A stretch of 64,000 bases of DNA from Shewanella denitrificans OS217 (GTDB taxonomy: Bacteria > Pseudomonadota > Gammaproteobacteria > Enterobacterales > Shewanellaceae): assembly GCF_000013765.1 (NCBI RefSeq), contig NC_007954.1, forward strand, positions 4,278,001-4,342,000, given 5' to 3'. Positions within the stretch are counted from its first letter, which is position 1. The number at the start of each line of letters is the position of its first letter. Below are positions 43,938 to 54,061 of this stretch, one piece after another. Both the position numbers and the translations under genes were made by a program. The notes beneath the pieces are model-generated. The model worked only from the letters and a program-made list of their open reading frames with translations. It was not told where the DNA came from and made no database searches.

Positions 43938-46551
43938 CTAAATAACTCCTTAATAAATTGTATTTAGGCCAAGTAAATTGAAATTGAGTTCCGCGCACAC
44001 CATCAGATTCAACATTGATAGTGCAATGATAGCGTTCAATAATTTTTTTAATAATGGCCAATCCCATCCCACTTCCTTCAACTTCATCTCGAGGTTTTAA
44101 GGTTTGAAATAGCCCGAAAATACGTTGCTGATGCTCGGGCGCAATCCCTGGGCCATCATCCTTAACCGTGAATTCAATGTGTTCACGCATATTTTTTGCC
44201 GTTACAGTGATAGCACCACAATCCGAGTCGTGGTGCTTAATCGCATTGTTGATCAAGTTGCGCATGACTAATTCAAAAGGGGTCGATAAGGTATTAAAGT
44301 CAGGTAAATCTACGCTGCAATTCAAGGTGAAATTAACTGGGGGGCTCAGTAGCTTAAATGTCTCAGCCACCATTTCGCTGACATTGATACTTTTAAACTC
44401 TCCATGCTTACGACCAATACGAGAATAGGCAAGCAAGTCATTTAACAGATTCTCTAAGCGAGTTATGCGATTTTGCATCAAGGCTAAATAGTCTAATGTT
44501 TGCGTGTTAGCACTGTCTTGAACATCTTCTCGGATCCAACTGGCGAGCTGCATGATGCCGCGAAGCGGGGCTTTAAGGTCGTGGGAGGCCACATAAGCAA
44601 AATCATCAAGCTCTTTATTACTGCGTTCTAGATGAAGCATATATTGCTTCATTTTGCTTTCAGTGGCTTTTCGCAAACTAATGTCACGTACTGTGGCGGA
44701 GAAAAACAGCTGGTTATTGAGCGTGATATCGACAACCGCTATCGTCATGAAAAATTGTTCGCCATTGGCTCTGCGCCCTAACGTCTCAAAGCTTTGACCT
44801 ATAGTGCCAACCTCTTGAGACAAAAAACTGTCGACAAGGCTTTGCCTGGGCTCACCATGGTCAATTTCAGCGACTAGGGTACGTATATTCTTGCCGATAA
44901 TGTCATCGGTTGAATAGCCAAAGATCTGTTCTGCGGCTTTATTAAAACTTAACACCCCTCCCTGACTATCCATCAACATGACGGCATCATACATATTCTC
45001 TAAGGTGACTCTCAGCCGCTCTTCCTTTTCAGCCAGCTCAATTTGTTGCGCAAGCTGCTTGATGCTTGTTTGCTCACGATAGCGTAAATGCATGAGTAAC
45101 AGCATCAAAACAGAAATGACAGCACTAATGGAGAGTACGATATTACTATGGGCCCACAGTGAACCTGATTGAGTATTTGGCCCGTTAAACAAGGCAAGTT
45201 CTGTACGCCACAGGCTCTCTTTAAAAGAAAACTCGCTGCTTTTCTTAAGCTGAACAGTATGTTCTGCTAGGTTACTGGGGTTACTTGCAATTAAGGTATC
45301 GCCGTCGAAGAGTTTGAATTGAAATTGAAAATCATCAGCGATGGACAAGGTCGGCACCACACTGTCGAGTAATTTTTGAACACTAATGATCGCTAAAATA
45401 AAGCCATTAAATTCTCCGCCAACACCTAATGGCCTAACGACCACCAGCCCATATTCACCCTGAACTAGCTTCACGGGAGAAATGATGGTCGTGCTATCAC
45501 GAGCTAGCGCCTGTGTGAGTAGCCCGTGTCTTTCACTCCCATGCTCAATAAATAATCCTTTTACCTCTTCATCACTGCTGCGAGACACAATCCAGTTAGC
45601 ATTAAAGGACTCATCCACCCACTCGATAGCCTGAAAAATAGGAAAGTCGCGAATATAAGTCTGGGCGTCGGCTTCCCAGACGTGTTGAGAAGTACCACCA
45701 TTGGACTCCCAACGCACAGCCATTCGTTCTAATGACTGTAAGTGCTTGTCCAAGGCCAGAGATAAAGCCGCTTGATGGTTTTCTAATTGCTGCTGAAGTT
45801 TAGAGGCTATCTGATTGTCTTTTTGAGTATTCAATGCTTGCCAGAGTAACAGTGTAAAGGCAAGAAGGGTTAATCCCGCTGTCAGCAGGTTTCTCATATG
45901 CAAATGGTGGACTGATAATCTGGAGATGTTATAGCCCCAAGAGAGCAGCCCTAAACCTAATAAGATAAACCCTACTGAAGTATGAATAGCCATCTTAGTT
46001 AAATAACCCCAGCCATACGCCGTTTCTAACCCCATGGCATAACCCAGTAAGGCAATAGTGCCTAAGGCTATGATCACTGTGCCTAATAAGGTCATCTCAT
46101 TGAATCTAGCATTGGCATTGACCAGTACTAGCACTATGCCACTTAGGAGAAAGCATAGCGCGCTGTTAGGTGCCATTCTACCGGGCGAAGCCGTTGATAT
46201 GGTAACGTAGGGCTCCATAAGCAGCTGATCTATCCCTAAATCCAATTGAAAATATATCTCGATAAGGGTAAGACCACCAATTAGGCTCACTATAGCGCCA
46301 ACTAGCATCGCCATTCTGGCATAGCCATATAAAGACAACAGCAAGCAACTACCAGATAATACAAAACCCAACGCCGTATTGTATTGCATAGGAGGAAATG
46401 ATTCGTGAATTTGCAATAAGGTGATATTTTGCAGGTACCAACCCGTGATGACGGTAAGTCCCAGACATAAGATGCATATGGCAAGTAAGGCACTTGCTAT
46501 GAGGGAGCTTGCTCTGTTTCTGTTAAGAATTGACCCCGCAAAATGAGACAT
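43930..46551 (-). CDS. Membrane sensor histidine kinase with PAS domain
   Basis: 873 aa. The N terminus has about seven membrane helices (to about 225), then a periplasmic CHASE-like domain (about 250-450), another helix (about 475-495), a PAS domain (VTLENMYDAVMLMDSQGG, then FGYSTDDIIGKNI), HisKA with ASHDLKAPLRGIM (phospho-His) and HATPase_c with NLINNAIKHHDS and DDGPGIAPEH. Its signal is unknown. First gene of a three-gene operon with two response regulators. Confidence 0.93.
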   Translation of the reverse strand: MSHFAGSILNRNRASSLIASALLAICILCLGLTVITGWYLQNITLLQIHESFPPMQYNTALGFVLSGSCLLLSLYGYARMAMLVGAIVSLIGGLTLIEIYFQLDLGIDQLLMEPYVTISTASPGRMAPNSALCFLLSGIVLVLVNANARFNEMTLLGTVIIALGTIALLGYAMGLETAYGWGYLTKMAIHTSVGFILLGLGLLSWGYNISRLSVHHLHMRNLLTAGLTLLAFTLLLWQALNTQKDNQIASKLQQQLENHQAALSLALDKHLQSLERMAVRWESNGGTSQHVWEADAQTYIRDFPIFQAIEWVDESFNANWIVSRSSDEEVKGLFIEHGSERHGLLTQALARDSTTIISPVKLVQGEYGLVVVRPLGVGGEFNGFILAIISVQKLLDSVVPTLSIADDFQFQFKLFDGDTLIASNPSNLAEHTVQLKKSSEFSFKESLWRTELALFNGPNTQSGSLWAHSNIVLSISAVISVLMLLLMHLRYREQTSIKQLAQQIELAEKEERLRVTLENMYDAVMLMDSQGGVLSFNKAAEQIFGYSTDDIIGKNIRTLVAEIDHGEPRQSLVDSFLSQEVGTIGQSFETLGRRANGEQFFMTIAVVDITLNNQLFFSATVRDISLRKATESKMKQYMLHLERSNKELDDFAYVASHDLKAPLRGIMQLASWIREDVQDSANTQTLDYLALMQNRITRLENLLNDLLAYSRIGRKHGEFKSINVSEMVAETFKLLSPPVNFTLNCSVDLPDFNTLSTPFELVMRNLINNAIKHHDSDCGAITVTAKNMREHIEFTVKDDGPGIAPEHQQRIFGLFQTLKPRDEVEGSGMGLAIIKKIIERYHCTINVESDGVRGTQFQFTWPKYNLLRSYLDE

Positions 46552-47014
46552 AGATTAATCGATCTCCTTGATTCTTATCGCTTGATACCAGAGGCGGTTC
46601 TGGCCACAATCCCTGTGCATCGATTAATTATTTAATATAACTAAGGTCGTATTAACATAGTGAAATCAGTTGGTAATAGGTTAATTCAAGCAGAAAGATG
46701 AAAAATTGCTACACCTACAACAGGCTTTAATTGAATAGATATTCAAAACACAACTAAAGTATGAGTAGCTTAAAAACATGGAGCCGAAATAACAGACAAT
46801 GAAGATGAATACATCTTGTCTGCACATAAGGAATATTATACTAACAAGCCGTCACAAGTTCCCTAAGCCAAGCAACCCTTTCCTCTGATTATTGACACCC
46901 TTCCACTAAATCAGCACTTTTATCTTGCTGAAACTCGTGCGTTAAGCGGATATAAGATGAAATTTAACCGTAATTATGAGTATGATAGGCGAAATAATAA
47001 TAAAGGAAGTTCAC
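46552..47014. promoter_or_regulatory. Divergent region upstream of the histidine kinase
   Basis: 463 bp without a gene. ATTAATCGAT (46554-46563) and ATCGATTAAT (46619-46628) form a perfect 10-bp inverted repeat 55 bp apart near the kinase start; possible operator pair. Confidence 0.4.
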
Positions 47015-47545
47015 ATGCTAGGGTTAGTACTCGGTTCCAGTCTTATCATCATCTTAAGTTACCTCTGGTATGCAGGGTTAGTTAGGAAGCGACAATTGGC
47101 TTTAGAGGCACTGGGCGCTATCGACGATAAACTGGCTCAAAGAACGGCATTAGTCCATGAATATGCCGATAGCCTCAAGAGCCAGCGAGATCACTTGCAG
47201 GAACAAGAAGCGCTACTGGCAAAACTTGATGCCCTGCAAGCCAGCTACCAATGGCAAGCCGATGCCGACAATATTGCATCTTTTCTCGAAAGCTGGATAC
47301 GAGTGGATTTACTACTCACTGAATTAGTCGACTCCTTTAACCATTTAGACCCCAATGATAGCTGGCTAGAGAGCTATAATGAGCTGAAAGAAAACTGCCT
47401 CACCGCCCAACGTTTTTATAACCATGCCGTCGATGAGCTTAACCTTGGAGTCACTTCATTGCCAGGATCTATCGTGGCCAATATCATGCAGATAAAAGTG
47501 ATGCCATGCTTTAAACAAGATCTTGCGAGCCACAGCGAAGGCTAA
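47015..47545 (+). CDS. LemA-like membrane protein
   Basis: ATG 47015 has AAGGAAG five bases upstream; earlier in-frame starts lack one. The 176-aa protein has an N-terminal helix (about 2-20), then a helical bundle ending CLTAQRFYNHAVDELNLGVTSLPGSIVANI, which follows the LemA pattern (RFYN, a run of helix, then P-x-x-x-v-a). It overlaps no neighbour. Function of LemA proteins is poorly known. Confidence 0.7.
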   Translation: MLGLVLGSSLIIILSYLWYAGLVRKRQLALEALGAIDDKLAQRTALVHEYADSLKSQRDHLQEQEALLAKLDALQASYQWQADADNIASFLESWIRVDLLLTELVDSFNHLDPNDSWLESYNELKENCLTAQRFYNHAVDELNLGVTSLPGSIVANIMQIKVMPCFKQDLASHSEG

Positions 47546-47591
47546 GCTTTCAAATACAATATTCGCAATCCCACTTATGGAGGGCAAGTTC

Positions 47592-48572
47592 ATGGTGCTG
47601 CCACCAAAACTGTTTGGCTTGTCTCCATTGATCTTGCTGCTTTTTATCGGCATGAGCACAGGCTTGCAGGCGCAAACCGATCCCAGCCAAGCCAAGGATT
47701 ATCAAGCAAAATGGTTAACCTCATTGCCTGTAGACAGGCTCAGCTGGGCAAGATTTTCAGCCCTTCCTATTTCAGCCGTTGTCACCCCGGCAGTTACCAC
47801 TAAATCCACCTCAGACATCATTTTTTATCCTCTAGAGCCAATAGCCCCTGCGCGTCTAGAGAGTGATACCAGTACCAAGCCAAGCTTGACGCTGGAAGCT
47901 AAGACTAAGTACAACATCACCCTTAAACCTCAACGTCAGCAGTCGATTAACCCCCACAGTGCCAAGCCAAAGATTATTGCCCGTTATTCGACTCAGGGGA
48001 CTTCCAAGCAATTGGCATCAGACAAGGATAAGGTGTACCACTATACCAAGCATGATGGTGGCGCCGTATTTAGTGATAGAGCCCCAGAGGGCGGGGAGTA
48101 TCAAGTTTTATTGTTTGAATGCTTCGCTTGCCGGCTTGATTCCAATCTAGACTGGCATAAAATTCCATTATTTGCCTTAGATTACAGCCACTCAGTGGCA
48201 GAAGCCGCTAAGATTTACCGCTTAGAACCCGCGCTTATTCGCGCCGTTATTCACGCAGAATCGGCCTTCGATGTGCATGCGCGCTCAAAAGCTGGCGCCA
48301 TGGGATTAATGCAACTGATGCCAACGACAGCCGCTGACATGGGGGTGACCAATGCTTTCAATGCCCAGCAAAATATCTTAGGTGGCAGCCGTTATTTGGC
48401 GCAAATGCTCAAACAATTTAACGGTGATATCGAGCTTGCCTGCGCCGCCTATAATGCGGGGCCCACCACAGTGACTCAATATCGCGGTATACCACCTTAT
48501 CCAGAAACTCAGGCCTATGTAAAACGGGTCAAAATTTTATTGCAGCGTTACCGCAATGTCTCAGCCAGTTAG
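47592..48572 (+). CDS. Lytic transglycosylase (SLT domain) with DUF4124-like region
   Basis: ATG 47592 is preceded by GGAGGG at good spacing; the longer frame overlaps lemA-like. The 326-aa precursor has a signal peptide (about 1-27). A DUF4124-like segment (VYHYTKHDGGAVFSDRAPE) precedes the C-terminal SLT domain, which has the catalytic Glu in HAESAFDVHARS, then GAMGLMQLMPTTA and AYNAGPTTV. It cleaves peptidoglycan glycan strands in the periplasm. Confidence 0.9.
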   Translation: MVLPPKLFGLSPLILLLFIGMSTGLQAQTDPSQAKDYQAKWLTSLPVDRLSWARFSALPISAVVTPAVTTKSTSDIIFYPLEPIAPARLESDTSTKPSLTLEAKTKYNITLKPQRQQSINPHSAKPKIIARYSTQGTSKQLASDKDKVYHYTKHDGGAVFSDRAPEGGEYQVLLFECFACRLDSNLDWHKIPLFALDYSHSVAEAAKIYRLEPALIRAVIHAESAFDVHARSKAGAMGLMQLMPTTAADMGVTNAFNAQQNILGGSRYLAQMLKQFNGDIELACAAYNAGPTTVTQYRGIPPYPETQAYVKRVKILLQRYRNVSAS

Positions 48573-48588
48573 CGATGAAGAGAGCCTT

Positions 48589-49974
48589 ATGAAAACAAAA
48601 AAAATAACGAACATGATGCTAGCAAGCCAAACCATGACACTTTTAGCTATTGCCTTAACGTCAGCTTCAGTGGCAGCAGAACCTGCTCCCTCCCAAGAAG
48701 ATATGCGGCTATACACGATAGCAAGCGCCCCAAGTGCCGGGCGTATCGAACAAGATATCAAGACCTTAGTGGGTTTTGGCACCCGTCATACCTTGTCACA
48801 AACTGACTCCAACGCCCAAGGCATAGGGGCTGCTAGGCGCTGGATTGAAACTGAATTCCAACGTATTTCGGCCAAATGTAATGGCTGTTTAGAAGTGGTA
48901 ACGCTTTCTGAAACTGTATCAGGTAAGCGCATCCCTAACCCCACTGAAGTAGTTAACGTGATTGCCATACAGCGAGGCCTAACGGACCCCAATAGAGCCG
49001 TCGTCATGACCGGCGACATAGACTCAAGAGTCACAGATGTGATGAACTCAAGTGCCATATCCCCCGGCGCTAACGACAATGCCTCAGGGGTGGCAGGTAC
49101 GTTAGAGGCGGCAAGAGTCTTGTCTCAATATCAATTCGCAGGCACCATCATCTATGCTGCGCTCTCAGGGGAAGAGCAAGGACTTTATGGCGGCGATATC
49201 TTAATTAATCATGCCAAAGCCCAAGGTTTACAGATCCAAGCCGTACTCAATAATGACATGATAGGCAATATCGCTGGCATCAACGGGGTAATCGATAACC
49301 ACAGCGTGCGGGTATTTTCCGAGGGGGTACGTATAGCAGAAACCTCAGAAGAAGCAAAAGAGCGCTATTTCAGCGGTGGCGAGAATGATTCTGCATCCAG
49401 AAACTTAGCAAGAAAAATCAAATCATTAGCCGACCAGTACATGACCAACCTCGATGTGCAATTGATCAATCGATTAGATAGATTCGGCCGTGGTGGTCAT
49501 CACCTGCCCTTTAATAAAGCAGGTTTTGCCGCGGTGCGTGTGATGGAAACCAACGAGCATTACCACAGGCAGCATCAAGATATCCGCACCGAAAATGGCA
49601 TTGCTTACGGGGATGTGATTGAAGGGGTCGATTTTGACTTTAACGCTAAACTCACGGCGCTTAATGCCATCAGCTTAGCCGCCATGGCGTGGGCACCCGC
49701 ACCGCCAAAAGAGGTAAAAATAAGCGGTGAAGTCAGCGCCGATACTGTGCTCAAGTGGACAGTCAATAACAAGGATAAGGCCTTAGTAGGTTATCGGGTT
49801 TATTGGCGTAACACCACAGCATCCGAGTGGACCCATAGCCGTTATGTGGGCAAGTTAGGTCAATTCACCTTAAAGAATTTGGTTATCGACAATTACCTGT
49901 TCGGCGTTGCCAGTGTCAGCGCTGACGGCAACACCAGCCCAGTGGTATTCCCAGGGGCAATCGGCGCGTTTTAA
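48589..49974 (+). CDS. Secreted M28-family zinc aminopeptidase
   Basis: 461 aa from ATG 48589 (MKTKKITNMM), with GAGAG upstream. A signal peptide (1-30) leads to a peptidase domain. Zinc-site features are TGDIDS, PGANDNASGVAG, SGEEQGLYG (general-base Glu) and LNNDMIG, with a late His in NEHYHRQHQD. A C-terminal fibronectin-III-like domain (VLKWTVNNKDKALVGYRVYW) follows. Probably periplasmic or exported and used for peptide nutrition. Confidence 0.88.
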   Translation: MKTKKITNMMLASQTMTLLAIALTSASVAAEPAPSQEDMRLYTIASAPSAGRIEQDIKTLVGFGTRHTLSQTDSNAQGIGAARRWIETEFQRISAKCNGCLEVVTLSETVSGKRIPNPTEVVNVIAIQRGLTDPNRAVVMTGDIDSRVTDVMNSSAISPGANDNASGVAGTLEAARVLSQYQFAGTIIYAALSGEEQGLYGGDILINHAKAQGLQIQAVLNNDMIGNIAGINGVIDNHSVRVFSEGVRIAETSEEAKERYFSGGENDSASRNLARKIKSLADQYMTNLDVQLINRLDRFGRGGHHLPFNKAGFAAVRVMETNEHYHRQHQDIRTENGIAYGDVIEGVDFDFNAKLTALNAISLAAMAWAPAPPKEVKISGEVSADTVLKWTVNNKDKALVGYRVYWRNTTASEWTHSRYVGKLGQFTLKNLVIDNYLFGVASVSADGNTSPVVFPGAIGAF

Positions 49975-50065
49975 CCCCCTTTGTAGAATAGGGGATTAGA
50001 GGTCTCACTGCGCTAGTTAGCATAAGTGTTGGGGCGACTAACGCAGGTTAGCTCCCCCCTATCGG

Positions 50066-50908
50066 CTATTCGCCCACTTCCCACTTCACTGTGACATGGC
50101 CGTCTATGCCCCCCAGTGTCTTAGCTAAATAGTCTAGGCTATCTTTGGCCAGCTCATCCAGTTGCCATGGCGGGTTAATGATCCAAAGACCCGCTGCCGT
50201 CATACCAAACTCATTGGAGTCAGTCTTAATGCCTTGCTCAAGGCGTAACTGCTTAGTGATACCGCTATTTTTAAGCTTACTCAGCATAGCTTCTGTCTGC
50301 TCTCTATCGACCACTGGGTACCACAGCATAAATACACCGGTAGAGAAGCGCTTATGGGCCTTGATGATGGCATCGGCCACGTCTTGATAGTCGGTCTTAA
50401 TTTCAAAACTGGGGTCAATCAACACCACACCGCGGCGCTCAAGTGGCGGCACGGCGGCAATCAGTCCCGCTAAACCATCACCCTTGATGACTTTCACTTG
50501 CCTGTCTTTGGCAAAGTAATCACTGAGTAACTCATGATCTGTGCCGTGCAACTCGTGCAGCACCATGCGATCTTGTGGCCTAAGCTCGCTATCAACAAAC
50601 GCGGGGGAACCCGGATACAGACTTAACTCATCCTGCTCGGCATTAAAGGTTTTAACCGCCGCCACATAGTCCTTTAACGCTAAGGGTAAATCTGTTTTAT
50701 CCCAAAGCTTAGCCACGCCATCTAAATATTCACCGGTTTTCTGGGCAAACTCATCCTCTAATGAATACGCGCCCGCGCCAGCATGGGTATCCACATACAC
50801 AAAGGCTTTATCTTTTTTGTGCATGGCTTTAAGCACTTGTAACAAGATGGCGTGTTTGAGCACATCGGCATAATTGCCAGCATGATAACCGTGGCGGTAA
50901 CTTAGCAT
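50066..50908 (-). CDS. rlmJ: 23S rRNA (adenine2030-N6)-methyltransferase RlmJ
   Basis: ATG 50908 (MLSYRHGYHAGNYADVLKH) is the conserved N terminus; an in-frame start 12 codons earlier is not used in the family. The 280-aa enzyme has VYVDTHAGAGAYSL for AdoMet binding and the N6-adenine motif VLIDPSFE (DPP-like D-P-x). It modifies A2030 of 23S rRNA. Transcribed alone. Confidence 0.95.
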   Translation of the reverse strand: MLSYRHGYHAGNYADVLKHAILLQVLKAMHKKDKAFVYVDTHAGAGAYSLEDEFAQKTGEYLDGVAKLWDKTDLPLALKDYVAAVKTFNAEQDELSLYPGSPAFVDSELRPQDRMVLHELHGTDHELLSDYFAKDRQVKVIKGDGLAGLIAAVPPLERRGVVLIDPSFEIKTDYQDVADAIIKAHKRFSTGVFMLWYPVVDREQTEAMLSKLKNSGITKQLRLEQGIKTDSNEFGMTAAGLWIINPPWQLDELAKDSLDYLAKTLGGIDGHVTVKWEVGE

Positions 50909-51090
50909 CGGGGAGATTCCAGAGAATAAAAGGATAATGGCCATATTATAAACCCAAGCAGCCTCAAGATACGAGTTTCAACATCTTGAGCTTGTTTGGG
51001 TATGAATTTTAACGCCCATCAGGTATAGGTGTTCACAGCAAAGGGCTTTTGGCATAATAGCCACAATCATTATTGACATAGCAGAAGATC

Positions 51091-51837
51091 GTGACGCGCA
51101 TATTTTTCAATCAGCAATACCCTACGCTCGTCGACATCAGTCAGCGCTGGCAACTCGAGTTCGATAAAGAGGCTGAGTTCGAACTGAAATTCGAGCAAAA
51201 CCAGCTGAGTTTGCATAAGCGAGACGAGCCTAAGCTTGATGGTATAGTGGTGGATTTTATCAGTGGCGCCGTCGCCCACAGACGTAAATTTGGTGGTGGA
51301 CGCGGTCAATCCATTGCCAAAGCCGTCGGTTTAAAGCAAGGCGTTACTCCCACTGTTGTTGATGGCACCGCAGGCCTTGGGCGGGATGCCTTCGTGCTCG
51401 CAAGCCTAGGTTGCAAAGTCATCATGGTTGAGCGTCACCCCGTGGTCGCCGCGCTATTAGAAGATGGCCTACGCCGCGCCTATGACGACGCTGAAATTGG
51501 CGCTTGGATGACGGAGCGCATGAGTTTGTTTCCTGGCTCAAGCTTGGAAGCCTTAGCAAAAATCACCGACGCCGTGGATGTGGTCTACTTAGACCCCATG
51601 TATCCCCACAGGGACAAGTCGGCATTAGTGAAAAAAGAAATGCGGGTGTTTCAGTCCTTAGTTGGCGCCGATCTCGATGCCGATGGCCTACTCACCCCCG
51701 CCATGACCTTGGCCACCAAACGTGTGGTCGTCAAACGCCCCGATTACGCCGAAGACTTAGATGGCATCAAACCATCCATGGTCATCGCCACTAAGAAAAA
51801 CAGATTCGACGTATACATAAAAGCGGCAATGAAATAG
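51091..51837 (+). CDS. rsmJ: 16S rRNA (guanine1516-N2)-methyltransferase RsmJ
   Basis: 248 aa from GTG 51091. It has the family sequence HRRKFGGGRGQSIAKAVG, the AdoMet site VVDGTAGLGRDAFVLASLG and the catalytic VYLDPMYPHR. This matches RsmJ of E. coli in size and motifs. It methylates G1516 of 16S rRNA. Confidence 0.95.
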   Translation: MTRIFFNQQYPTLVDISQRWQLEFDKEAEFELKFEQNQLSLHKRDEPKLDGIVVDFISGAVAHRRKFGGGRGQSIAKAVGLKQGVTPTVVDGTAGLGRDAFVLASLGCKVIMVERHPVVAALLEDGLRRAYDDAEIGAWMTERMSLFPGSSLEALAKITDAVDVVYLDPMYPHRDKSALVKKEMRVFQSLVGADLDADGLLTPAMTLATKRVVVKRPDYAEDLDGIKPSMVIATKKNRFDVYIKAAMK

Positions 51838-52138
51838 CGTTTTGGCCTCAGAATAAGTGTGAAATATCGTGGAAAATAACAGGGTGGGTTCGGGGGCAGC
51901 GCTAATATCCAGAATAACGCGGACTCTTTTCGAGTAAAAAGCTCAATAGCAGAACTCGGCCATTGAGCTAACGTCACGGGTGACGCCATATTCTTACCGG
52001 TAAGAAGATCCCTGTGGGCTCAAGCGCAGCATCCCTGCTGCACATGCACTCGAGCCATTTAGCCCTATCAGATAAATACTCATAGACTTCCCGCTGTGAT
52101 ACAGCTTACAAGCTTCAGCAAGGCAATCTAGGGCAAGT
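51838..52138. other. Intergenic stretch after rsmJ
   Basis: 301 bp between convergent genes with no recognisable gene. I see no strong terminator. Confidence 0.4.
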
Positions 52139-53185
52139 TTAGCTAGGTGCACCGCTAACGATGAACTCATCTAGGCTATTAATGACTTGTTCTACACTAA
52201 TAAGCTGCATTAATTCACTGCCTTTAGCTCGCGTACCCCAAGGCACCTCGCCATCAAACTGACCTGTGATAGCCTGTTCATACACGCTCACCACCCTGTG
52301 CTGAGATAAATAGGGGCCGGTACGTCCCGGATTTGAATGAGCATAGAGTCCAATGACAGGCGTGCCTTGAGTCACCGCCATATGCGCAGGCCCAGTATCG
52401 GGAGACAAGACTAGATCCGCCTGTTTTAACAGTGCCAATAATTGGGTTAATGAAGTCTTGCCAACTAAGTTTTCCAACAGTTGGTTGCTCGCAAGCTCAA
52501 TGTCTGTGGCTAATTGACGCTCCTGCTGCGTTGGCCCACCGCACAGTATCACTCGATAACCTCGGTTAATCATGTGATCCGCAGCCGCCGCGTAGCGTTT
52601 TGCCAACCAATTACGCTCAGGCTTACTGGCTGCGGCGCAAATGATCATCACAGGCTCTATGCCTTCCACCAGCTGCTGAGCAAATTGCTCGTCTTCAACT
52701 GGCACGGGAATATTCCAAGCTGGCCTTAAATCACTGACTCCTATGGCCTTAGCAAAGCCCATAAAACCTTCCAACACATGGGGAGAGGTTTGTGGCTCGA
52801 TAGTATGGTTAGTCACCAACCACTGCCCTTCTTTGGCTCTAGCTTTATCAAAACCTATGCGGACTTTTGCTTTAATCATTAACGAAGCAATGCTGGCCCT
52901 CAAGGCGACTTGCATGTGCAGCAAGACATCAAACTTCTGTCCCGCTAAGGCTTTACGTAAATTACCATAGCTGCGCCAACCTTGGGATTTATCAAAAATA
53001 ACAAACTCAACATCGGGTAAATGTTTGAGTAATTGATATTCAACCTTACCTATCACCCAAGTGATGGCAAGCTTAGGGTATTGACGTTGAATGGCCTGCA
53101 CCATGGCCACTGCATGGCACACATCACCGATGGCAGATAGGCGTAATAAACACAGGGAAGTCATTGAACTAAAATCAGGTTTCAT
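52139..53185 (-). CDS. LPS heptosyltransferase-type glycosyltransferase (GT9)
   Basis: 348-aa GT-B enzyme of family 9, probably adding heptose in the LPS inner core. It starts with CLLRLSAIGDVCHAVAMVQAIQ and has WVIGKVEYQLLKHLPDV; the C-terminal half contains ADLVLSPDTGPAHMAVTQGTPVIGLYAHSNPGRTGPY, the donor-binding part. It resembles WaaC/WaaF, but I cannot tell which step. It lies near kdkA and waaA, all LPS core genes. The start at Met8 is an alternative. Confidence 0.88.
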   Translation of the reverse strand: MKPDFSSMTSLCLLRLSAIGDVCHAVAMVQAIQRQYPKLAITWVIGKVEYQLLKHLPDVEFVIFDKSQGWRSYGNLRKALAGQKFDVLLHMQVALRASIASLMIKAKVRIGFDKARAKEGQWLVTNHTIEPQTSPHVLEGFMGFAKAIGVSDLRPAWNIPVPVEDEQFAQQLVEGIEPVMIICAAASKPERNWLAKRYAAAADHMINRGYRVILCGGPTQQERQLATDIELASNQLLENLVGKTSLTQLLALLKQADLVLSPDTGPAHMAVTQGTPVIGLYAHSNPGRTGPYLSQHRVVSVYEQAITGQFDGEVPWGTRAKGSELMQLISVEQVINSLDEFIVSGAPS

Positions 53186-53293
53186 GGGCAGCCGTTTGTT
53201 TGATGGTCGGTGAGAAGGTTAGCGCAAAGTAGCGATCTTAATGTAGAATACCCTTTCGATCCACTTAGTTCCTTCAGCTTTTGTGATTAAAGC

Positions 53294-54043
53294 ATGCAAA
53301 TAAAAACAACGCAAAAAGGCCATATCGCTTGGTGCCAAGATGAAGCTCAGGCTCTGCCTGTAGCAGGCTTTACTATGGATTATTGGCAAGCCAAAGATGC
53401 CATAGTCGGTCAATCCAAGGGGCGCTATACCACTTGGTTTGTGCAAGCTAATGCGTATTTCCCCAGTTGCAGTGCAGAGCAACATTGGGTGCTTAGGCAT
53501 TATTGGCGCGGTGGATTAATCGAAAAGCTCAGTAAAGATGCCTATGTCTATACGGGCCTTAAACGCACCCGCGCCGTTGCTGAACTCGCCTTATTGGAAC
53601 AGCTCTATCGAGAAGGCTTTGCCGTTCCGCGCCCCATTGCCGCTAATGTCGAACGTTTTGGGATCTGGTATCGCGCCGATATCATCATAGAGCGTGTCCC
53701 CTTAGCGAAAGACTTAGTGGCTCATCTTGCTAACGACAGCCTGACTCCAATTCAATGGCACGCATTAGGCCAGACCCTAGCCCAGTTTCACCTGCGCGGC
53801 GTGTATCACGCCGACTTAAATGCCAAGAATATTCTCATTGCCGATAACAAGTTTTACCTTATCGATTTCGATCGTGGCGAATTTAGAACGCCACAAAAAA
53901 ACTGGCAACAGGCTAACTTGGCAAGATTGCTGCGTTCATTCAACAAAGAGCAATCCAAGCAAGCCAACCTAGGTTTTACCCTCGATAATTGGCACTTGTT
54001 AATGATGGGTTACCAGGAAGCCATGCTATCAAAACCCACTTAA
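53294..54043 (+). CDS. kdkA: 3-deoxy-D-manno-octulosonic acid kinase
   Basis: 249-aa lipopolysaccharide kinase that phosphorylates Kdo at O-4. It has the kinase-like catalytic loop GVYHADLNAKNILI and the metal site YLIDFDRGEFR, typical of the KdkA/InaA fold. Its place between the heptosyltransferase and waaA fits. Phosphorylated Kdo is known in Shewanella and Vibrio LPS. Confidence 0.93.
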   Translation: MQIKTTQKGHIAWCQDEAQALPVAGFTMDYWQAKDAIVGQSKGRYTTWFVQANAYFPSCSAEQHWVLRHYWRGGLIEKLSKDAYVYTGLKRTRAVAELALLEQLYREGFAVPRPIAANVERFGIWYRADIIIERVPLAKDLVAHLANDSLTPIQWHALGQTLAQFHLRGVYHADLNAKNILIADNKFYLIDFDRGEFRTPQKNWQQANLARLLRSFNKEQSKQANLGFTLDNWHLLMMGYQEAMLSKPT

Positions 54044-54061
54044 TCACACAGCGTCACTGGC

